DNA of 64,000 nucleotides from Poecilobothrus nobilitatus. Lineage: Eukaryota; Arthropoda; Insecta; Diptera; Dolichopodidae. This document shows, piece after piece, positions 36,801-49,800 of this stretch (the first letter of the stretch is position 1; each line of letters opens with the position of its first letter). Both the position numbers and the translations under genes were made by a program. The DNA is taken from positions 33,806,496 through 33,870,495 of the forward strand of contig OX352774.1 in assembly GCA_947095535.1 (NCBI GenBank). The letters run 5' to 3'. The notes beneath the pieces are model-generated. The model saw only the letters and a program-made list of their open reading frames with translations. It did no database searches and was not told the origin of the DNA.

Positions 36801-38850
36801 CATATGTTTGAAAAATAAGAAATTTTTGTTTTGTTTGGACCGTATAGGCATGTCATATAGGTAGTAGGTGGATTGTATATATGAATGTATGTAGTTAAAA
36901 CGGGTATTTTGTTGGTTAATTTTTTTTTTTTTTTTTTAAATTTGTGGTGGAATTTTATAAATTTTGGAAAATTAAGAAATTCTTTTCATAATTTTGTTTT
37001 TTGCCAATCAAAAAAAAAAAAAACTCACCAAAAATTTGTAGTTTCAAAATTATTTGTTTATTTTACTTTCGTGTTTTTTTTTTTTATTACTTTTATTTTA
37101 TTACTATTTGGAAGTCCTCATTCTCACAAACACATCCGGAAAATTTCGTTATAATTTCGGCTTTTTTTTTCGATAAGATAGAATAGATATAGAGATCATA
37201 ATAGAATACCGCGTACCGAATTTCCGCATATATATATAGATATACTTATACACATTCTTTTTTTTTTTTTTTTGAATGTTAATAAACATACACATACATC
37301 TATGAATTTAAGTTACCGATTCCGATACCGATATACTAAAAATTTAAATACAGGATGTTTTTTTTGTGAACATTTTTTTTATTTTTCTTTTTTTTTTTTT
37401 TTTTTTTTTTTTAAATATTTTTTTATGTTCTAAAATATTTTTGAACTACTAAATATTATGTATTTCAGATGTAAATAGAATTAATTTGAATTACTTAATA
37501 TATTTGAATAGTTTGAATTAAATTTAAATTAATGACAATTAACTATATAAAATATATAACTGTTTTGAATATGATTTAAATTTTTTTTCTTTTTTTTTTT
37601 ATTTCACTCGAATTTCTGAAATGTTAAAAATTATTTAAGATATCAACGTTCATGTCACTTTTTTGGTTTTTTTTTATGGCATTTATTGTCATTTGTTGTA
37701 TTTTTATTCATTTACAGTGTACTTATTTATAAAGTAAAGCGACATCTATAGGATGGTAGAATACAGTGTAAAAAAAAATGTATGCATAATATTTTTATAT
37801 AACGGTATTGCTACACTGTCCTAATTTCAATTATATTTATTCTTAAAAATTTCAGCACTATGTATTATAAACAAGAACATTACTTCTCAAAGGGAATTAA
37901 TCATTAATTTTACAATATAGTAATTCGTATCATATGCAACAAGAAAATTTTAAACAAAATTGTAAATTGATTTTTCGTTCAGCAGTTTTTTTTTATATCT
38001 CCTCCCCTTCTATTCGTGAATAAATGAGGTATAGAGAAAATTTGAATAATTTGAGGTTGGTTAAGCTTTCTAATGTGTCACACCACGCTACAGACTAAGG
38101 CAATTTGAGCCTATTTTGCTGTTTAGGTTGATAGAGAGTAATTAAAGTTCTGAGCTCTTCGATATTAGCGTTCACAAATTAACACTAAGAGCCAGACTTT
38201 ACGCGAGCATGGTAGTTTCTTGTAGTCTGTATGATTAGTCTGTCATTGCAATTTTACTTGCATATTAGATTTTTTTTTTGCAATGCAAATTATCATTAAC
38301 AACACTACTAATATTAATAAGTGTTACTAACCGTGATAATGACCAATGAAGTATTAAGTTTTTCTAATATCTATCATGATTTACTAACATACACATACTA
38401 ACCCTTGTAAATTATGACTTGTTTTAGTTAATTGTGATAGTTCACTAAATGAACAACATAACTGATGCTTGGTTTAACCAAATACAAATATTTATTTAAT
38501 TTAAATAAGAAATTAAATTTTTTGTTAAGAATTTTCACATAGGTGTTTTAGGTGTTTTATATACATACATAAGTAGTCTAGTAAAAGTGTTTTTGTAATA
38601 GTTAGTGAACAGTTGAATACGACAGTAGATTCAACAAAAATTTTAATTGAAAATATATTTAAAAACTGCCAGTATTTCCATTTTATTTTTCTTTCTTGTG
38701 ATATTTTCTCACAATTATTAAGAATAGAGAGATTCATCGAACTATAAATCCTATTCATTAAAATTAAAAACAATACATTATCATAAAATAATTTTAAAAA
38801 ACATTTATAAGTTGGCAACGTTGTTTTTAAGAACAGATTTATTTCAACTG
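33830..38850. other. AT-rich noncoding stretch upstream of the gene island
   Basis: I see no gene. Bases 34,180-34,290 are richer in CG and TCG motifs and may be part of a promoter or old repeat. T-runs lie at 36,919-36,937 and 37,386-37,412. The 38,525-38,854 minus frame has 109 codons but starts without ATG and has no domain. Bases 38,040-38,260 are less AT-rich and unassigned. Confidence 0.45.
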
Positions 38851-39034
38851 TCAAACGCCTTGTTTCAATTAAAAAAGAAGATAGAAAAATAGAAAATAAA
38901 ATTTGTTTTGATTATATTTTTTAATTAATCTTTCGTAAATATAAAATTTTGACACCAAATAATAACAAAAGCAATTAAATTATTTTAAGAATAAAATTAA
39001 GCAATTTTAAAAATAAATATTACAACAACAAAAT

Positions 39035-39786
39035 ATGCAAAATTTTGAATCAAAACGGAAAAATCTATTTGATTTATTGGACAATGAAGAGAAAAAACTT
39101 AAAGGTTCTATTTTGGAGCAGAATCCTTATACAGAAGATGATGAAAGGCGAAGGAAATTACCTCGAAAACATAAGAACGCAAAAGATGGCAGTTCAGTTG
39201 AAAAATTTATTGGTAAAGAAAGTATTTTTAAAAAGCCGGAATTACCAATACAGAAATGCTTAAAACCAAGAGTTGTTCCAGATTACAAGGTATGAAAATG
39301 TCTAATAAAAACCTTGTTAATAGTTTGTTTTAAAATACTTTTAAATAATTTTAGGTAAATCCACATAAATGGACAAAATATTCTTTGGAAGATGCAGACA
39401 TTTCAGATCAGGTTAATACATCAGCAGCATTTGCATTTTTGAAAGAAATGGACAGACGCAAAATAGAAGATGATGCAGAGGAACAATCCCATAAAGAGGA
39501 CGATGAAGAACAATCCAATAAAATTGTATTTAATAAAACAGCTGGTTTAAAGCGAGCTATCAGAAAACCAGATGAAGAATTAGATGATGTTGAAACTCAA
39601 TCACCAAAATTCAAAAGTACTACAGTGGTTATGCCTGAATATGTTGTTGGGCAAAAACCAAAGAAAGAAAAACGAGCCAGAATTGATAAGAAAGATGATG
39701 GTGAGAAAAAAAAATCTGATAAAGAACTAAAATTATCACATTTACTGGAGTATGATGACGATGAAGATGATAGCGGAGGAGAATAA
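39035..39786 (+). CDS. TSSC4: TSSC4-like U5 snRNP assembly factor
   Basis: Two exons, 39,035-39,289 and 39,355-39,786, are joined by a 65-bp intron (GTATGA ... TTTTAG) in phase 0, giving 228 residues. Known role of the family: TSSC4 binds U5 snRNP proteins in the nucleus and helps assemble the U5 and tri-snRNP particles for splicing. The sequence shows the family's signature after the splice: VPDYK, then VNPHKWTKYSLEDADISDQ (residues 81-104) and a helix AAFAFLKEMD. Residues 60-68 (GKESIFKKP) resemble the second conserved block. The rest is charged and probably disordered, ending in an acidic YDDDEDDSGGE tail. Human TSSC4 is longer, about 330 residues, mainly in the disordered parts. The ATG at 39,035 is the first in frame and follows AACAACAAAAT, a favourable insect context. 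The gene is convergent with the GrpE gene, 525 bp apart. I identified the family from memory of its WTKYSLEDV-type motif. Confidence 0.8.
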
Positions 39787-39805
39787 TAACAATATACAAA
39801 TTGTT

Positions 39806-39811
39806 AATAAA
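39806..39811 (+). terminator. Candidate poly(A) signal of TSSC4
   Basis: AATAAA lies 20 bp after the TSSC4 stop codon; a second AATAAA follows near 39,881. In such AT-rich DNA this hexamer is common, so the assignment rests on position. Confidence 0.4.
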
Positions 39812-40191
39812 TATTATTCTGGTGAAGTCAGTAGATATATAAGCATGTGAAAATCATTTTTAATTTTAAGTAAATGTAAATAAAAAGGATAGAGTTCAAT
39901 GAAATCCTCTTTATTTAGAAATAGATAATCTCGGATCCTTTGTAGCACAACTTGTAAACCAATTTTTTTGTGAAGAAAATAACTTGATTTTTGAGAGTGC
40001 AAGTTTACTTAAGTGAAGAAATAAAAATAGCTTCTTGATAAGGCTATAAATTACTCTAAAATTTGTTTTATTAAATTTGTTCTAATTTTCACTTAGATTA
40101 TAAAAAAAAATGAGCGTACAACAAAAAAAAAATGAATTTATTTATTATCAACTAAATCAAATGAACATAAAATTATATAATATATTTGTAT

Positions 40192-40197
40192 TTTATT
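40192..40197 (-). terminator. Candidate poly(A) signal of the GrpE gene
   Basis: AATAAA on the minus strand, about 115 bp downstream of the GrpE stop codon. The two convergent genes would then end without overlapping. Confidence 0.4.
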
Positions 40198-40311
40198 GAA
40201 GATAGTATGTATTTTATATCTTCTAAAATAAAACAATGTCACGTTCATGTGAACAAAGTTCGTTTTGTACGTGACGTAATTCGCTTTTAAGTTACATAAA
40301 AGAATAGATAT

Positions 40312-40986
40312 TTACTTTCTTGAGACCCCAACTAAAGCTGGCCTTATACATCTACCTCGTAATTTGTATCCGACTTTATTAACTTCTATAACAGTATTAA
40401 TTTCGGTTTTTGGATCCTCTTTTTGAAATAGTGCTTCATGAAAGTTAGGATCAAATTTTTCATTAATTGGATTTACTAGTTCTAATCCATTACGACTAAA
40501 AACATTTTGTAAAGATTTTGTTGTCATTGTTAACCCTTCAAATAAACTTTTTAAATGTGGATTTTTATCAGATACTTGATCTTTTGGTACAGAAATCGTA
40601 GCACTTTCTAAAATATCAGCCACTTCAATTAAATCTTTACAAAATCCTTGTATACCGAAAACTTTTGCATCGTCAATTTGTTTTGTTAAACGAGTTCGTA
40701 AATTTTCATTATCGGCTAGTGATCTTTTATATTTGTCTGTAATTTCATCATTCCTTTCTTTTAATTGTTTAATTTCACCAGTTAAGGTTTCAATTTCTTT
40801 ATTAAAGTTTTGTTCTTCAGAAGATTGTTGATCATCGGACGATTGTGAAACTGATTCAGTTTTTTCTTTAGTTTCTTGAGTAACCTTATTCCTGTATGAA
40901 GTGAATGTCGGTTGTAAAAATCTTGTTGAGAAGATTTTAGAAATATGCCTATTTTTTCTTATTAATCCAATAGCACTATTCGCCAT
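40312..40986 (-). CDS. GRPEL1: Mitochondrial GrpE nucleotide exchange factor
   Basis: An uninterrupted 224-codon frame encodes a GrpE protein (Roe1 in flies, GRPEL1 in vertebrates). It acts in the mitochondrial matrix, where it releases ADP from mtHsp70 to drive protein import and folding. Residues 1-45 are rich in Arg, Ser and Lys with no acidic residue before Glu38 (IGLIRKNRHISKIFSTRF), as in a targeting presequence. Residues 60-130 form the long helix used for dimerisation (coiled-coil-like IETLTGEIKQLKERNDEITD). Residues 140-224 form the beta domain with the family signature: KFDPNFHEALFQ (178-188) and VGYKLRGRCIRPALVGVS (205-222). The length is typical of eukaryotic GrpE proteins. No intron is needed. 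It is divergent from the SMIM13-like gene, with 1.4 kb between start codons. I see no frameshift or missing signature residue. Confidence 0.96.
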   Translation of the reverse strand: MANSAIGLIRKNRHISKIFSTRFLQPTFTSYRNKVTQETKEKTESVSQSSDDQQSSEEQNFNKEIETLTGEIKQLKERNDEITDKYKRSLADNENLRTRLTKQIDDAKVFGIQGFCKDLIEVADILESATISVPKDQVSDKNPHLKSLFEGLTMTTKSLQNVFSRNGLELVNPINEKFDPNFHEALFQKEDPKTEINTVIEVNKVGYKLRGRCIRPALVGVSRK

Positions 40987-40989
40987 TTT

Positions 40990-42400
40990 GCTTTATATTC
41001 TGGGCCTTTTTTTTTAACTATATTTAATTTTTTGTATATTTTTTTAATTTCACAAAACAAATCTGTTATTTAAGCAGTCGATTTGATCACAATTCGTAAT
41101 TTACATGTGTTACCAAAAAAAAAAAAAAGAAAACAAAAAAATGATGAAAATTTATTATCAACTGAGGTGAACACTGAACACTGGAAATTTACCATAAATT
41201 TTGACAATTAATTTAAAACGTGGTGAATTATATCGATAGAATAAATATTGCAAATAGTTCTTATTTAATTAAAAAAAAATTTTTTATTTAAATTTTATAG
41301 TTGAACATTTAATGACATTTTATTAAAGCAACTAAAAATTTAAAAATTTCATTATGACAAATCAAAAAAAAATAAATTTTTTTATTTTTGATTTGATTTT
41401 TGATATTTTTAATTTTAGCATTTACATTTTACACCTTTATAACAACGATATAAAACAATCGTTCTGGTAATACTTTATTTTAAGTAATGAAGAATGACAT
41501 TTGACAAATTTAAAATTTTGACAACTTAAATTTATTTTATTATGAGTTTTAACTTCAAAAAATACATAAGGAAATTATAATTTTAGTTGTAACTTAAATA
41601 ATATTAATTATTGTGTAAAACAAAAGTTAAAGTAATATCCATATTACATTGACATCCAATTATTTTTTGAATTAAGGTTTGTAAATGTATTTTGTTTCTT
41701 GAAAGTCCTTTTAAGGTTTATAAATTACATATAACCTCAAATTTATAAAGTTTTGGTGGACTAAATTAAATTAATTACTACCGGATTTGTTAATGTTTAA
41801 AATTCGAATTAGCACTAACTTATGTCTTATTTGTAAAAGGTGCATATAGTTTAAAATTTTTAAAGTATGCAGTTGTATATTTGTATATTAAGTATTATAG
41901 TTTCAGTTTTGTACATTATAAGTTTTATATACACGAAAGTACCTTGGTTTTGTCATTGATATTGTATTGTGGAATATAATTTTAAAAGTGTTACCATCGT
42001 GACTTTAATTAACATACCAGTTCTGTAAAAAGTTTTAATTGTTAGGGTAATGTAAAAGAAAATTGTTGAAAAAAGAAATAACATTATCTAAACTTATTTT
42101 AAACTAATAAGTTGTAATTTAATTTTTAGAAAATTATAAATTATAAACTTCAAAAAATGTGAATTTTACTATTATATTTGAAAAAGCACATGTAGAGAAA
42201 CTATTTTATAAATGTGGTAACACTTTTTTTGTATTTATGTTCCAAAAAGTTTGCAGAGTTGTGGATGGCAGAACAAAATGTTATCAAACAGAGAGTATTG
42301 ACATGTCATTTGTAATTGATCAAAAAACTTTTTTTTTAAACTTGTGTTTTTTTTAAGTATTATTTAAATTTTTAATATTATTTTATAATTTAAATAATTT
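40990..42400. other. Divergent intergenic region between GrpE and SMIM13-like genes
   Basis: It should carry both promoters, but no core promoter element can be singled out in such AT-rich sequence. TGACATTTGACA and TTTTGACAA motifs lie at 41,198-41,206 and 41,488-41,523. An open frame at 42,159-42,356 lacks a good start codon and has no recognised domain. Confidence 0.45.
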
Positions 42401-42406
42401 TTCCAA

Positions 42407-43135
42407 ATGAGTGTATTAAATGCAATTCAATTAGGAGCAACGGTAGCTACTTCTATATTTATAGTTTTTCTTGTAATAGTTTTTGGTAAGTTCCTCTATA
42501 TAGTATATGTACACACATTACATACATACTATACATAATTTTGTAAAAAGTTCACAAAGTTCAGTGGCAGAAAACTATTTTAGGGTATTTTTAAATCAAA
42601 TTTTTATTTTCCATGAAATCCATTTTTAAATAAAAAAAAAAATAATCTATTTTAAATGAATGGGAAATATTTCTTGTATCTGACGAATAATATTTTATGA
42701 TATATTCTACAAAAGGGGTATTTCCATTATTTTTGATAAATCTGGAATTATTAAATAATGAATAAATGACAATTAAGTTTTATATATGTATATTTTATAA
42801 ATTATAGTTATGTATGTTTCAAGTAGATATCTAAATATTTAACATTTTTTTTTAAATTAACATTTAACAAATTAAAGTTCAATGATTTTATAATAAAAAT
42901 AAATGAAAATAATTCATACTTCATAACCTTAACCTTTAAACAAATTATTTAATTATCATTAATCAAAAATAAAAAAAAATTTTTTATATTTTTAGGCTGG
43001 TTTCTCATCTGGAAGGCATTTTTATCTAAATTCCGGTTAGTACGTGAACTTTTAGGTCAAAGTAACGACGATTCTTCACATATAGATAGAAAGGATAAAT
43101 CAACATCTAAAATTAAAAAAATCCGGAGAGAATAG
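42407..43135 (+). CDS. SMIM13: SMIM13-like small integral membrane protein
   Basis: Two short exons, 42,407-42,485 and 42,996-43,135, are separated by a 510-bp intron with a strong donor (G/GTAAGT-like GTAAGTTCC) and acceptor (TTTTTAG/GC). The join gives 72 residues. Residues about 9-33 are a single membrane helix (GATVATSIFIVFLVIVFGWF), which the intron splits at its end. Directly after it comes WKAFLSKFRLVRELLGQ, matching the GW-x-x-W-x-x-FLSKF-x-x-RELVG block of vertebrate SMIM13, whose function is unknown. The C-terminal tail is polar and basic (KIKKIRRE). Human SMIM13 is about 90 residues, so this copy has a shorter tail. Each exon is too short to stand out alone; the call rests on the intact splice sites, the frame and the conserved block. 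NAA10 follows 132 bp downstream on the same strand. Confidence 0.82.
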
Positions 43136-43267
43136 AATAAGACTTTTTTTTTTATTCTATATTAGTACAATAATTTATTTAATAAATTGCAAAAGCAATC
43201 AAGTTTCTAAAAAAAAAATTTACAAATTATTAACAAAAATAAAAATCTAAATCAATAAACATCAAAA

Positions 43268-43855
43268 ATGAATATTCGTTGTGCAAGACCGGAAGATCTA
43301 ATGAATATGCAACATTGTAATTTGTTGTGTTTACCAGAAAATTATCAAATGAAATATTATTTTTATCATGGTTTAACATGGCCTCAATTAAGTTACGTAG
43401 CTGAAGATGATAAAGGTAATATTGTTGGTTATGTTTTAGCTAAAATGGAAGAACCAGAACCAGGTGAAGAAAGTAAACATGGTCACATTACATCATTAGC
43501 TGTTAAACGTTCATATCGTCGTTTGGGTTTAGCTCAAAAATTAATGAATCAAGCTTCACAAGCAATGGTTGAATGTTTTGATGCACATTATGTGTCATTG
43601 CATGTACGTAAAAGTAATCGTGCCGCATTGAATTTATATACAAATTCATTAGGTTTTAAAATTTTGGAAATTGAACCAAAATATTATGCTGATGGTGAAG
43701 ATGCTTATTCAATGAGAAGAGATTTAAGTGAAATAGCAAAAAAAGTTCATATTGATAGAGGTAATGATGTAACAACTGCAAATACAACAACTGGCGGTAG
43801 TAAAAACACACATAAATCACATGATCATAGTATGCATGACGGTCATTGTTGTTGA
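43268..43855 (+). CDS. NAA10: NAA10, catalytic subunit of the NatA N-terminal acetyltransferase
   Basis: The 195-residue protein (called vnc or Ard1 in flies) transfers acetyl from acetyl-CoA to the N termini of nascent proteins starting with Ser, Ala, Thr, Gly and similar residues. It works on the ribosome with the NAA15 scaffold. The GNAT fold occupies residues 1-155. Visible features are [20 protein letters not shown] (22-41, including the conserved Glu24), the acetyl-CoA loop R84-R-L-G-L-A89, the [14 protein letters not shown] block (111-124) and [12 protein letters not shown] (136-147). The tail is low-complexity and His-rich, ending HDGHCC, which I recall as shared with the fly protein. 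It has a single exon and its length is usual for insects (vertebrate proteins are longer, about 235). The ATG at 43,268 gives the canonical [11 protein letters not shown] start. It lies only 132 bp after the SMIM13-like stop codon, so its promoter must be very short, overlap that gene, or be shared. Confidence 0.98.
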   Translation: MNIRCARPEDLMNMQHCNLLCLPENYQMKYYFYHGLTWPQLSYVAEDDKGNIVGYVLAKMEEPEPGEESKHGHITSLAVKRSYRRLGLAQKLMNQASQAMVECFDAHYVSLHVRKSNRAALNLYTNSLGFKILEIEPKYYADGEDAYSMRRDLSEIAKKVHIDRGNDVTTANTTTGGSKNTHKSHDHSMHDGHCC

Positions 43856-43873
43856 TTAATGATTAAATAATAT

Positions 43874-43879
43874 AATAAA
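43874..43879 (+). terminator. Candidate poly(A) signal of NAA10
   Basis: AATAAA is 19 bp after the stop codon, followed by more AATAAA-like strings in an A-rich stretch. The weight of this call is its position only. Confidence 0.35.
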
Positions 43880-43899
43880 AAAAAAATTATCTAAACAAA

Positions 43900-46800
43900 A
43901 TAAAAAAAAATTGAAAAAAAAAAATTGAGTAAAAAAAGGGCATTTAGCAGGAAGTTCATTTTTTTTATTTCTAAATTTAGAAATACTAATTAAGTAAAGA
44001 TTTTTTTCTTTTTAAAAAAATGTTTTGAGTAAAATTAATATTCGAGAACAAAATAAATGAAATTACCTACCATAATGGTAAAAAATAGACCTAAATATTG
44101 TATTTTTTTTTTCTAATTACATAAGGGATATAACTTTTATTTCATTTTAACTTTAAATATGAAATAGTGTGCGTATATAATATTTAAATCTAAATTATCT
44201 TAATTTCCTTGAATTATTAATTGTAGTTAATACAGAGATTCATTGAAATTAATGATTTAAATTTGAGATACTATTTACGTCTAAACCGGATCATAGATTA
44301 TTTGTATGCGGTTATTTTTTATGTAAAATTATTCCATTCACTTTGATTTTTCATACTTTCATACATCTGATTACAGGCTGGTTTTAAACGTTAATTTAAT
44401 GTTTGACCATTCTCTTATTGTCGTGAAATAATAGGACTGTAATACTAGCTATTGTTAATAATAAAATTATCTTGACCGTTTACATAGAATCTTTACATTA
44501 TTTATATTTGATTCGTTATTGTAGTTCATACACCACCATATAAATTCATATTTTATTATTATGTAAAAATATGAGTTTTGCTGAGAATAAAAAAATTAAT
44601 AACATTTTTATTGCAATTGTTGTTATTTTGGCATATTTGCATTATGGATATTAATAGATTTGGTTTTTAGTTAATTTTAAACAATTTCGAATTAAATGAA
44701 ATTAAATGCCATATCGGAGTTGAAAATCAAATTAAATTTGTAATCTTTAACTTTAACATAGTAATATTGCATATTTATAGGGGTTGTAAATTTAAAGAAA
44801 TTTCATGAATTTGTACTTTTAGTTTTGCTTTGTTCTTTAGTCTCTTTACAAGACTTCAAGACCATTTGTGTTAAAGAATAAATAAATTTAATTAAAAATA
44901 ATTAAAAATCATGTAGAACATATTTTTTTTTTTAATCCATGTAGGTAAGTCTTATCTTACGAGTTAGTTACTCACAAGCTCACAGCTCACAAGGTTTAAA
45001 AAGGCGTTACAATTTAAATTGAAAAAAAAAATCAATTAATAAATCTACAAAATTATTTAATATAAAAATCTGTAATTATTTAATTGTAATATTGGAAACC
45101 AAAATTTTGCAAAATGTTTGAAGGGGTTCATATAGAGGTATACCTCAAAAGGTAAAAATTTGAAATGTAAAATTTTGAAAACGATAAGATCTTCGATTAC
45201 ACTTATACTTATAAGTTACTATTTATAATATTTATTTTATATTAATTTTATTTAAATTTAAAAAAAAAAAAATTTAATTGAATTTGAAATATTTATACTT
45301 TTACGCGCGTTAATATATTGACGAATTAGCGGTTCTTATTAAATTAATTAAATCTATGTATTATGGAATATAAATTGATTATTTTTATTGATTTATTTTA
45401 TTTTACAGTACATAAAATGCTAGTAAATTAATATTTTTCTCTCAATTTTCTAAAATCCTTCTATGGACCATTATGGCCATTAGCCAGTAGCCACATTTAG
45501 TATAAGGAAAGTAGCCAAGGAAAAAGGATAATAAAACATTCCTCATAAATACTTGTTTGGCTTGGCGCTATATCTGATATAGTATTTATCAAAAATGATT
45601 AAAATTATAATTATTTTTACTTTTCATAAATATAATCCTATCATTCTTCATTCCATTTGAAAATCATTCTAAATTTGTGAGCATAAAATTTTACGCGCTA
45701 TTTGCAGAGCGATTTAAGGCTGGTTTTCGTTAGACCGGTATATCTACGAAAATGTTAGAGCATAGGCAGAAGATTCAAAATTGATATGTGTTTGAAAGAC
45801 CTAAAGCGGAAAAAATTAGAGAAGATATACGGATAAAAAATACCCATCAAACATTTAAAAATATCAAAGAAAGTAACCATAAATATCCACGAAAGTATGT
45901 TCTCTACATATATTTTGCTATAAATAACGTGGATTGTGGATATTTTTAATACATATGCAAAAATAATATATCTAACAAAAAAAATGCTCACTCTCCATTT
46001 AAATTTTGAAATGTCAAAAAAATCAACAAACATTTTAAAATAAACAAATGTTCAAAATTTTTATTTTTTAGTGATAAACTGTATTAAAAATTGCTATATT
46101 ATAGGTATTCTAAATAATATTTTTAACAACTTTATAAATAAAAAATTTTAAATTTTTAGCTAAATATGAATATAAACATTAATAAATTAGGTTATGTACA
46201 TTTTTAACTGTCAAAGTGTTGCTGTACTATTTTGTAATAATATATTTTTTTTTTCTTCCTCCTTCCCACTGCTAGTACACTATATTTTTCTCTTTCTAAA
46301 GTTGCGATAATATCCACGAAATTTCTCATGAAAACCAACCTTTAAGTATCGGTTTATTTTATGGTCAAAATAGGTTTTCCTAAAATCTAAACAAAAGTTT
46401 TGACATTTTGATTTGATAAGATCATTTTTAAAGATCATTTTTAACCCGGTGGTTAGACGAAACAGTATGATATTAGCAAGATAAAGCACAAATACATCAA
46501 TATTTTTGAGAGCGCAATTACATTTTTTAATTATCTTTTCTACTAGCTTGATATATTCTTAGAGCTACATAGTAATTCAACTAGCTAGTAATTTGACATT
46601 TCGTATATGTGTACATTCATATGTATATCAAAATGACGAAAACTAAAAAACGTGTAATCTTCAATGTTCACGTCATAAAATTTTGCTGATATAATACGTT
46701 GTAAAGTTTCAAAAATTGATAAATGAAATATCAATTGATAACAAAAATCACACAGATAATAATTTTGACATTTCGTATTAAACACTTTCAAAATATGTAG

Positions 46801-49800
46801 TTACATTATCTGGTCTGACTGTTTATTTAGTTAAAAATCTTAATGTAAATTGTAAATAATATCATTGTTGCTAATTCACTTTTTTCATGTGTCATCTTGT
46901 CTTTTATCTTTAGAATAATTAATTTTTTAAACAAATTGATATAATTACTGTAGCATATGACATTCAAAAACTAAACTTTCGAGATGTCAAAACTGAACGG
47001 TGATTTTTCATTATTGAAAAACTGGTTTCACTGAATTAAGTCTGAGTAAAAAGAATGGGTAAAAAGATTTTAATAAAGGGATGAAAAAAAAAAAATTTCA
47101 AAATAAGTAAGTATTTAAAAATAAATTAAAAACATTTTATTATTTTTTTTAAATATTTTATTATTTCCATCAAATTGTTATTATTATTAATAATAATACA
47201 TATTCTACTAATAAATAAAGAACGCTTTTAAAAATTTACTGTTTTATTTTTATTTTCTTTTCTTTCCCGAAAAATTTTATATTTTTTTATTTATCTTAAT
47301 TTAATATATTAATTATTATATATGTATATATTTATATATATTTGTGTTTTTAAAAAAAGCCCTCAAAAAGACTTTTTCTTTTTATTTTCTTTTCAATATT
47401 TTTAACATCTATTAATATTAAATTTATTTGAATTTTTTCTTTTTTAAATTTAATTTTCTTTTCGGTTTTTTATACGTCGTTTTGTTTTTGTTTTTATTTT
47501 TAATTTTTGAATTGGCACCTTTTAAGCCTATTTTTTTTTTATTGAATTTTAATTATTTGCATTCAGTTACTTTTCGTCTGTTACAATACAATAATTTTTT
47601 TTTTCTTGTTTTAAAACTTTAAATTTATATTTTATATTTATACTTAAAGTTATAAATCTAAATAAAACATTTAATAATTTGTATGTAATTTTTTTTAAAT
47701 ATTTGTAAAAGCTGTCATTATATAGTAAGTATATACATATTTATATATTATATATAAACATATATTAGTTTTAAATTTAATTTTTATTTAAATATTTTTT
47801 ATTATGCTTAGGGATGGTATCACGTAACTTGTTACAACTTACAACACATAATTATGTCAAAAGATTTAATTTTTTTTTGCTATACTTTTGACAGAACGTC
47901 AAATTTTCGTTGTTCAAGTGTTAAATAAATTAGGTTATATCAAAAATTATATCAAAAATGTTTTATGCTGATTTTGATTGGTTAAAAAAAAGGAGAAATT
48001 TAGATTAAAATTAGAATAATTTTCGATCAGATTTTATGTTCAATTGTCGAAAAACAAAAAAAAAAACTCTTTTTCTTTTTACTCGGAATTTTTAAATAAC
48101 ATCTAGATTTTTTCTAAGATTTACTCTTTTTTATTTGACATTTGTTAAAAATAATGAAAGATGTCATTTCTAATTCAGAGTTAGAAATACCATGCTATAC
48201 TAAAAATATTTTGTGACGACAGTGTTTTGTTTCAACAAAACGCATTTATAACAAGTAATGTGTACACCCATTCTTTAGTTTTCTTTTTTTTTTTTTTATA
48301 AACAACATGGTACATTATAATATTATAATTTTAAGAATACAGTGTTGAACAAAATTTATGTAATTATTAATAAAAGTTTTTCGAATGGTGTTCAGTTCAC
48401 AAATAAAGACAAATAGAGTAAAACTTTGGAGGAAATTCAATTAAAATTAAGATGAAAATAAAAATTACATATAATATACTATTTGAAATTAATGTATTAT
48501 TATTTTGATTTACTTGAATTTTAAGAATGTATAGATAGGCATGTACATACATACATATGTAAAATTATTTTTTATTAGTATGTAATTATTAATTTTTTTT
48601 TTTTTTATAATTCTTTTATAATTTACTTTTTTCAATTTGTAAATATATTTAAGAAAACAAAAAACTTTTAAAGAATTATAAATTTAATTACATAAATAAA
48701 TAATACATTTAAAGGTTCTACTATATTCAAATACAACTAAACGAAATTTGACGTAGCCATTACACAAGTGCTGTCAAAAAAAAGATAAAATGTATTAAGA
48801 TTATATGGAAGATTTTACAATTAACGTAGTCTTGAAAATTTACGATTACTTACGTATAGCTAAGAAAAAAAGCTAATCCACTTTTAACTCTTTGACATTT
48901 TTAATACGCTTTGAAATGTCAAATATATTGTGTTGTCATATTTGTTATTCGCATTAATATATTCATATTTTATATTATTCTTTTTAAAAATTTCTTTCTT
49001 CAAAAATAATTTTTTGAATTTGATTGATGAAGTAAAAAAATCCGTTATGCGTTATAAAAAAAAAAAAAATTTATTTCAATTTTTCAGAGTATGTTAATAA
49101 CAAACTGCATAAGGAATCATAAAATCTTAATACAAAAATAAATGACAATTTTTACGGTTTTAAACGTTTTTTATTGTGACAGAAATTTTTGTATCATGGC
49201 GAAAATGTGGCGTAAATGGATACTCATTAAAAATATTTTCAATGTAACTGTACTGTTCAGTAATACTAATATTTTAAGTATAATATTAAAATAATTTATT
49301 TTTGTTTAAATTTTGTCCATCACTGTATTTTGAACATACATACATTTATTTTATTAATTTAACTATTTATTTTGATTTTTTTTTTAATTTATTTATTTTT
49401 TTTTTTCTTTTTAATTTAATTAACAATTGCTGTTTTTTTTAAATTTTAATGTTAAGCATTTATATTTATTTACATACATATATAATTTTATAATATTTTT
49501 TTTTGTTATGTAAATCTAATTTTTATTAATATAATATTAATATGTGTATATTATTAATTATTAATTAAAATCTAGTAACTTTCTGGTATAATAATAATTT
49601 GTAAATAATTCAAAATAATATAACTTTTGTTTTTATTTTTTGTTTTTTTTTTTTTTTTGTGTTTTTATACAATATTTTAATATATAATATAATATTAAAA
49701 TCAATATTTAATTATATTTATATATTATGTATATATATATAATTATTTATAATAAATTTATTATCACATGTAAAAGAAACTTAATAACTAAATTAAATTA

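Noticed and set aside
38525..38854. 109-codon minus frame upstream of TSSC4
   Set aside because: It starts at TTG rather than ATG, has no recognisable domain, and no splice structure was found. Chance is possible in this composition, though I cannot exclude a real exon.
42159..42356. 65-codon plus frame before the SMIM13-like gene
   Set aside because: It begins at GTG, and its internal ATGs are late and poorly placed; no domain. It probably lies in the divergent promoter region.
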